Origin: Azospirillum sp. TSA2s | Lineage (GTDB): Bacteria; Pseudomonadota; Alphaproteobacteria; Azospirillales; Azospirillaceae | Length of the DNA: 64,000 nucleotides | NCBI RefSeq assembly: GCF_004923315.1 | Contig: NZ_CP039650.1 | Coordinates: 2,009,501-2,073,500 of the forward strand | Direction of reading: 5' to 3' | In this document: piece after piece, positions 60,036 to 64,000 of the stretch | Position numbering within the stretch: the stretch's first letter is position 1 | Layout: every line of letters starts with the position of its first letter | Made by a program: the position numbers and the translations under genes | The notes under the pieces: model-generated | Database searches by the model: none | What the model was told of the DNA's origin: nothing | The model's input: only the letters and a program-made list of their open reading frames with translations

Positions 60036-61043
60036 TTACTTGGCGTTCGCCATGGCGACGGCGGTGTCGCTCATGCGGTTGGAGAAGCCCCACTCGTTGT
60101 CGTACCAGGTCATGATGCGGACGAAGTTGCCGTCGATGACCTTGGTCTCGTTCAGTGCGAAGATCGAGCTGTGCGGGTCGTGGTTGAAGTCGGTCGACAC
60201 CAGATCCTCGGTGTAGGCCTCAAGCACGCCCTTCAGCGGGCCGTTGGCGGCGTCGGAGATCGCCTTGGTGATCTCTTCGACCGAGGTGGCGCGCTTGGCG
60301 GTGAACTTGAAGTCGACGACCGACACGTTCGGGGTCGGAACGCGCATGGCGGTGCCGTCCAGCTTGCCCTTCAGCTCCGGCAGCACCTTGCCGACGGCCT
60401 TGGCGGCGCCGGTGGAGGTCGGGATCATGTTCAGGGCCGCGGCGCGGGCGCGGTGCAGGTCCTTGTGGTTGGTGTCGACGATCCGCTGGTCACCCGTGTA
60501 GGAGTGGATCGTGGTCATGAAGCCCTTCTCGATGCCCACCAGGTTGTGGAGGACATGCGCGACCGGGGCCAGGCAGTTGGTGGTGCAGGAGGCGTTGGAG
60601 ACGATCCGGTGCTCGGCGGTCAGCTTGTCATGGTTGACGCCGTAGACGACCGTGATGTCCTCGTCGGTGGCCGGGGCCGAGATCAGCACCTTCTGCGCGC
60701 CGGCTTCCAGATGCTTGGCGGCGTCGGCGCGCTTGGTGAAGATGCCCGAGCATTCCATGGCGATCTCGACGCCGAGATCCTTCCACGGCAGCTTGGCCGG
60801 GTCACGCTCCTGCACGACCTTGATGGAGTGGCCGTTGACGATCAGCACGCCCTCGCCGGACTCGATGGTGCCGGGGAAGCGGCCGTGGACGCTGTCGTAC
60901 TTCAGCAGGTGCGCATTGGCCTTCAGATCGGCGAGGTCGTTGATCGCCACGACCTCCACGTCCTTGCGGCCGCTCTCGTAGATGGCGCGCAGAACCAGAC
61001 GGCCGATGCGGCCAAAACCGTTGATCGCTACCCGTACAGCCAT
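60036..61043 (-). CDS. gap: Glyceraldehyde-3-phosphate dehydrogenase
   Basis: 335 residues. VAINGFGRIGRLVLRAI is the dinucleotide fold, Asp36 in AINDL fits NAD preference, and the catalytic cysteine is Cys153 in SNASCTTNCLAP. TSTGAAKAVGKVLPELKGKL, GTAMRVPTPNVSVVDFKF and SWYDNEWG-like WYDNEWGFSNRM are standard. A perfect GGAGGAAG site precedes the ATG. It follows tkt by 74 bases in the same direction and ends at a bidirectional terminator. Confidence 0.97.
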   Translation of the reverse strand: MAVRVAINGFGRIGRLVLRAIYESGRKDVEVVAINDLADLKANAHLLKYDSVHGRFPGTIESGEGVLIVNGHSIKVVQERDPAKLPWKDLGVEIAMECSGIFTKRADAAKHLEAGAQKVLISAPATDEDITVVYGVNHDKLTAEHRIVSNASCTTNCLAPVAHVLHNLVGIEKGFMTTIHSYTGDQRIVDTNHKDLHRARAAALNMIPTSTGAAKAVGKVLPELKGKLDGTAMRVPTPNVSVVDFKFTAKRATSVEEITKAISDAANGPLKGVLEAYTEDLVSTDFNHDPHSSIFALNETKVIDGNFVRIMTWYDNEWGFSNRMSDTAVAMANAK

Positions 61044-61117
61044 GACTTCCTCCAGTTGGATATGGGGCGCCCAAAAATCGGCCGGACGCCCCTTCGGCTT
61101 CTCTCAGAGACGCGCCC

Positions 61118-63112
61118 TTAAAGATGAGCTTTGACGGCGTCCACGACCGCTTCGGCGGTGATGCCGAAGTGCTTGTACAGTTCCTGGTACGGTGCCGATT
61201 CGCCGAAGCCGGCCATGCCGACGAAGGCGCCGTTCGCGCCCAGCCAGCGGTCCCAGCCCAGACGGATCGCCGCCTCGACGCCGACGCGCACGCCGGTGCC
61301 GAGGACGGAAGCCTTGTAAGCGTCGTCCTGACGCTCGAACAGTTCCCAACTCGGCATAGACACAACGGCGGTGCCGATGCCCTGGGCCTGCAGGGCCTTG
61401 CGGGCCTCCATCGCCAGCGACACTTCCGAACCGGTGGCGAGGATGGTCGCCTTGCGCTCGCCCTCGGCCTCGGCCAGGACGTAGGCGCCGCGGGCGGACA
61501 GGTTCTCGGCCGTGTGCTCGGTGCGCAGGGTCGGCACGTTCTGGCGGGTCAGCGCCAGGACCGACGGGCTGCCGGTGGCCTCCAGCGCGATCTGCCAGCA
61601 CTCGGCGGTCTCGACCGCGTCGGCCGGGCGCAGGACCAGCAGGTTGGGGATGGCGCGCAGAGCGGCCAGATGCTCGACCGGCTGGTGGGTCGGGCCGTCC
61701 TCGCCGAGGCCGATCGAGTCGTGGGTCATCACGAAGATCGTGCGCTGCTTCATCAGCGCGGCCAGACGGATCGACGGACGGCAATAGTCGGCGAACTGCA
61801 TGAAGGTGCCGCCGTAGGGGATGATGCCGCCATGCAGCGTCATGCCGTTCATCAGCGTCGCCATGCCGTGCTCGCGCACGCCGTAGCGGACGTAACGGCC
61901 GGCGAACTCGCCCTTGCCCTTCACGTCGGCGGTGTTCTTGACCTTGGTGTTGTTCGACGGCGTCAGGTCGGCGGAGCCGCCGATCAGCTCATGGATCGCC
62001 GGGACCAGGACCTCCAGCGTGTTGCCGGAGGCGACGCGGGTCGCCCAGCTCGGCTTCTCGGCACTGACCTTCTGCTTGAAGGCGACGATGGTGTCGGCGA
62101 GCGCGGAGGGAACGCCGCGGCCGAAGGCCTCGTCGAACGCCTTGCCGGCACCTTCGGTCAGGGTGGCGCGGCGGCCGGCCCAGGCGGCGTAGGCGTCGGC
62201 GCTGCGGGTGCCCGCGGCGCGCCAGGCCGACAGAACCTCGTCGGGAACGACGAAGGGCTCGTGGGTCCAGCCGATGGCGGTGCGGGTCGCGGCGACCTCG
62301 TCGGCGCCCAGCGGCGAGCCGTGGCAGCCGTGGGTGTTGGCCTTGTTCGGCGCACCCTTGCCGATGATGGTGCGGCAGGCGATCAGCGTCGGCTTGTCGG
62401 TGGAGGTCCGGGCCTGGGCGATGGCCTTCGACACGGCGTCGGTGTCGTGACCGTCGACGGCGATGGTGTTCCAGCCGTAGGAGCGGAAACGCGCCTGGGT
62501 GTCGTCGGTGAAGCTGAGGTCGGTCGAGCCGTCGATGGAGATGTGGTTGTCGTCCCACAGCACGATCAGGCGGTTCAGCCCGAGATGGCCGGCCAGCGAG
62601 CAGGCCTCGTGGCTGACGCCCTCCATCAGGTCGCCGTCGGAGGCGATGACGTAGGTGTAGTGGTCGATCAGCTCGTCGCCGAAGCGGGCGTTGGTGATCC
62701 GCTCCGCCAGCGCCATGCCGACGGCGGTGGAGACGCCCTGGCCCAGCGGACCGGTGGTCATCTCGATGCCCAGGCTGGGATCGACTTCCGGGTGGCCGGG
62801 GGTCAGGCTGCCCAGCTGGCGGAAGCGCTTGATCTCGTCGATGGTCATCCGCTCGTAGCCGGTCAGATAGGCCAGCGAGTAGATCAGCATCGAGCCGTGG
62901 CCGGCCGACAGCACGAAGCGGTCGCGGTCGGGCCAGGACGGGTTCTTCGGATCGAACTTCAGGTACTGGGTGAACAGGACCGTGGCGACGTCGGCCATGC
63001 CCATCGGCATGCCCGGGTGGCCGGACTTCGCGGCCTCGACCGCGTCCATGGAGAGCGCGCGGATTGCGCTGGCCATCGTGTGGAGGGAGGGCTGGGCGGA
63101 GGCAGCGGACAT
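61118..63112 (-). CDS. tkt: Transketolase
   Basis: 664 residues with the usual three domains. SGHPGMPMGMADVATVLFTQ, FVLSAGHGSMLIYSLAYL, GPLGQGVSTAVGMALAERIT, and the thiamine-PP motif IASDGDLMEGVSHEACSLAG then WDDNHISIDG. The Pyr domain has RYVRYGVREHGMATLMNGM and MTHDSIGLGEDGPTHQPVEH. It moves two-carbon units in the pentose phosphate (and Calvin) pathway. It is upstream of gap and probably cotranscribed. Confidence 0.97.
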   Translation of the reverse strand: MSAASAQPSLHTMASAIRALSMDAVEAAKSGHPGMPMGMADVATVLFTQYLKFDPKNPSWPDRDRFVLSAGHGSMLIYSLAYLTGYERMTIDEIKRFRQLGSLTPGHPEVDPSLGIEMTTGPLGQGVSTAVGMALAERITNARFGDELIDHYTYVIASDGDLMEGVSHEACSLAGHLGLNRLIVLWDDNHISIDGSTDLSFTDDTQARFRSYGWNTIAVDGHDTDAVSKAIAQARTSTDKPTLIACRTIIGKGAPNKANTHGCHGSPLGADEVAATRTAIGWTHEPFVVPDEVLSAWRAAGTRSADAYAAWAGRRATLTEGAGKAFDEAFGRGVPSALADTIVAFKQKVSAEKPSWATRVASGNTLEVLVPAIHELIGGSADLTPSNNTKVKNTADVKGKGEFAGRYVRYGVREHGMATLMNGMTLHGGIIPYGGTFMQFADYCRPSIRLAALMKQRTIFVMTHDSIGLGEDGPTHQPVEHLAALRAIPNLLVLRPADAVETAECWQIALEATGSPSVLALTRQNVPTLRTEHTAENLSARGAYVLAEAEGERKATILATGSEVSLAMEARKALQAQGIGTAVVSMPSWELFERQDDAYKASVLGTGVRVGVEAAIRLGWDRWLGANGAFVGMAGFGESAPYQELYKHFGITAEAVVDAVKAHL

Positions 63113-63509
63113 CTGGCGTTTCCTGCGGAGTCGGGCGCGGTTGCGGCGTCGGCAACGGACGTTGCGCGGTCGCCCTGAAAGGCGCCGCGAAACGGGCGCA
63201 CCATGCAGAACCGCCGTCCGCAGGTCAACATGGGAATGGGGTAGGAAATGGTATGGCAGAGGCCCCTCTTCCGTGTGGAAGGCGGCCCGTCCGGCTTTGT
63301 TTCGTCACTGTCGCATCCGCTGCGGCCTTCCGTCACGCCCCGGTATTCCGCATGGGCATTCGGTGGAAGAGTCCGTCGTGACGGTTGACGAGGTCGGCGT
63401 GCCGGCCCAACTCTAGGCGCTCCGAATGGCAGCGGCTCGGCTTGGCGACAGCCGGGGCGGGACCGATGCCCGGCGAACATGACGTGCCCACAGGTCGAGG
63501 TTGACGTCC
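63113..63509. other. Divergent intergenic region between tkt and the zapA operon
   Basis: 397 bases without a supported gene. A TTGACC box for the tkt direction (reverse complement at 63223-63228) with CATGGT 17 bases on is a weak promoter candidate. Nothing else is clear. Confidence 0.5.
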
Positions 63510-63734
63510 ATGGATTCCCTGAAAGCCGCTCTCGACCGTCTCGGCCGCGCCGTGGACCGGCTGGAACATGCCGCGACGGCCCGCGATGAGCGGGTGGTCC
63601 GGCGCGAACAGGACTTGTCGCAGGCGCTGGAGACCGCGCGGGCGGACCGGGCGACCGCCCAGGCGACCGCGGAGGCGGTGTCCCAGCGTCTGGAGGTCGC
63701 CATCGCCCGACTGCAACAAGTGCTGGAGAGCTGA
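63510..63734 (+). CDS. Small coiled-coil protein (DUF4164-like), upstream of zapA
   Basis: 74 residues, all helical and without signal or TM: MDSLKAALDRLGRAVDRLEH is followed by a heptad-rich stretch to the end (QRLEVAIARLQQVLES). It lies 4 bases before zapA. Small coiled-coil proteins of this type are common right before zapA in alphaproteobacteria. The ATG at 63510 is preferred over a TTG at 63501. Function unknown; it may bind ZapA or FtsZ. Confidence 0.75.
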   Translation: MDSLKAALDRLGRAVDRLEHAATARDERVVRREQDLSQALETARADRATAQATAEAVSQRLEVAIARLQQVLES

Positions 63735-63738
63735 CGCC

Positions 63739-64000
63739 ATGGCCCAGGTCGACATCGAAGTGAACGGCCGCTTCTATCGCATGCTGTGCGAGGACGGGCA
63801 GGAGGCGCGGCTGCGGGAACTGGCGGCCTATGTCGACGACCGGCTGCGCCGGCTGACCGGCGGCGGCCGCAGCGGGTCGGAGGCGCAGATGATGCTGATG
63901 ACCTGTCTGGTGCTGGCCGACGAGCTGCAGGACGTGATGTCCGGCAAGGGCATAGCGCCTGCCGTGGACGAGGGCGCGGTGGTCGGCGAACTCGATCGTG
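63739..64000 (+). CDS. zapA: Cell division protein ZapA, 3' part missing
   Basis: 87 codons are visible and the frame runs off the window. MAQVDIEVNGRFYRMLCEDG then LRELAAYVDDRLRRLTG is the ZapA beta-hairpin and first helix, and MLMTCLVLADELQDVM starts the long coiled helix. ZapA bundles FtsZ filaments at midcell. It follows the small coiled-coil gene by 4 bases. Confidence 0.92.
   Translation, partial: MAQVDIEVNGRFYRMLCEDGQEARLRELAAYVDDRLRRLTGGGRSGSEAQMMLMTCLVLADELQDVMSGKGIAPAVDEGAVVGELDR

Overview
The window is high-GC alphaproteobacterial chromosome, most like the Azospirillum/Rhodospirillales group. This rests on strongly GC-biased third codon positions, a fused CysNC (NodQ-type) sulfate activation enzyme, the cysG-DUF2849-cysI-DUF934 order, a DctSR-controlled DctPQM TRAP transporter, GANTC (CcrM) sites, and a family of C/G-rich palindromic intergenic repeats. 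Both ends are cut: an mlaA lipoprotein gene runs off the left edge and zapA runs off the right edge. There is no rRNA, CRISPR array, complete insertion sequence or prophage. One tRNA gene (Glu-UUC) is present.

Layout. 1-9.3 kb: mlaA (reverse), then a methionine/one-carbon cluster (ArsR-methyltransferase regulator, metF, two tandem DUF29 genes, metH) preceded by a perfect 16-bp palindrome, followed by a nucleotidyltransferase-HEPN-nucleotidyltransferase cassette and a thioesterase. 9.3-17.5 kb: secreted pentapeptide protein, diguanylate cyclase, nitronate monooxygenase, a lower-GC LysR/EamA pair that looks acquired, an ABC-F ATPase and an MFS transporter. 17.5-24.4 kb: sulfate assimilation in two divergent operons (cysH-cysD-cysNC leftward; cysG N-domain-DUF2849-cysI-DUF934 rightward) around a control region with two copies of one dyad motif. 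24.6-30 kb: EEP-fold protein, Tat-type DUF882 peptidase, a control region dense in GANTC sites, a large pentapeptide protein and an orphan histidine kinase. 30-36 kb: dctR-dctS divergent from dctPQM. 36-45.3 kb: molybdopterin oxidoreductase, recJ bracketed by inverted copies of a repeat, tRNA-Glu, dusA, thrC, an M16 peptidase and a GNAT enzyme.

45.3-56.5 kb: a leftward set with a glycine-rich secreted protein, a MotA/ExbB-like plus OmpA-like envelope complex, suhB and efp. Divergent epmA (EF-P lysylation) follows, then a MITE-like element, a FadL-family porin, a TSUP permease, thiE and class I aldolase. 56.6-64 kb: small membrane and hypothetical proteins, an orphan HicB, a sigma-54-type promoter driving a chemotaxis receptor, gap, tkt, and the divergent DUF4164-like/zapA pair.

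Genes that work together: the ArsR-MT/metF/metH set supplies methyl groups to homocysteine; CysDNC/CysH/CysI/siroheme synthase reduce sulfate to sulfide; DctSR senses a carboxylate and DctPQM imports it; EpmA modifies the conserved lysine of EF-P; gap, tkt and fba belong to central sugar-phosphate metabolism. The least explained parts are the NTase-HEPN-NTase cassette with a hairpin over its first ribosome binding site, the DUF29 pair inside the methionine cluster, the GANTC-rich region before the pentapeptide gene, and the stator-like envelope complex.
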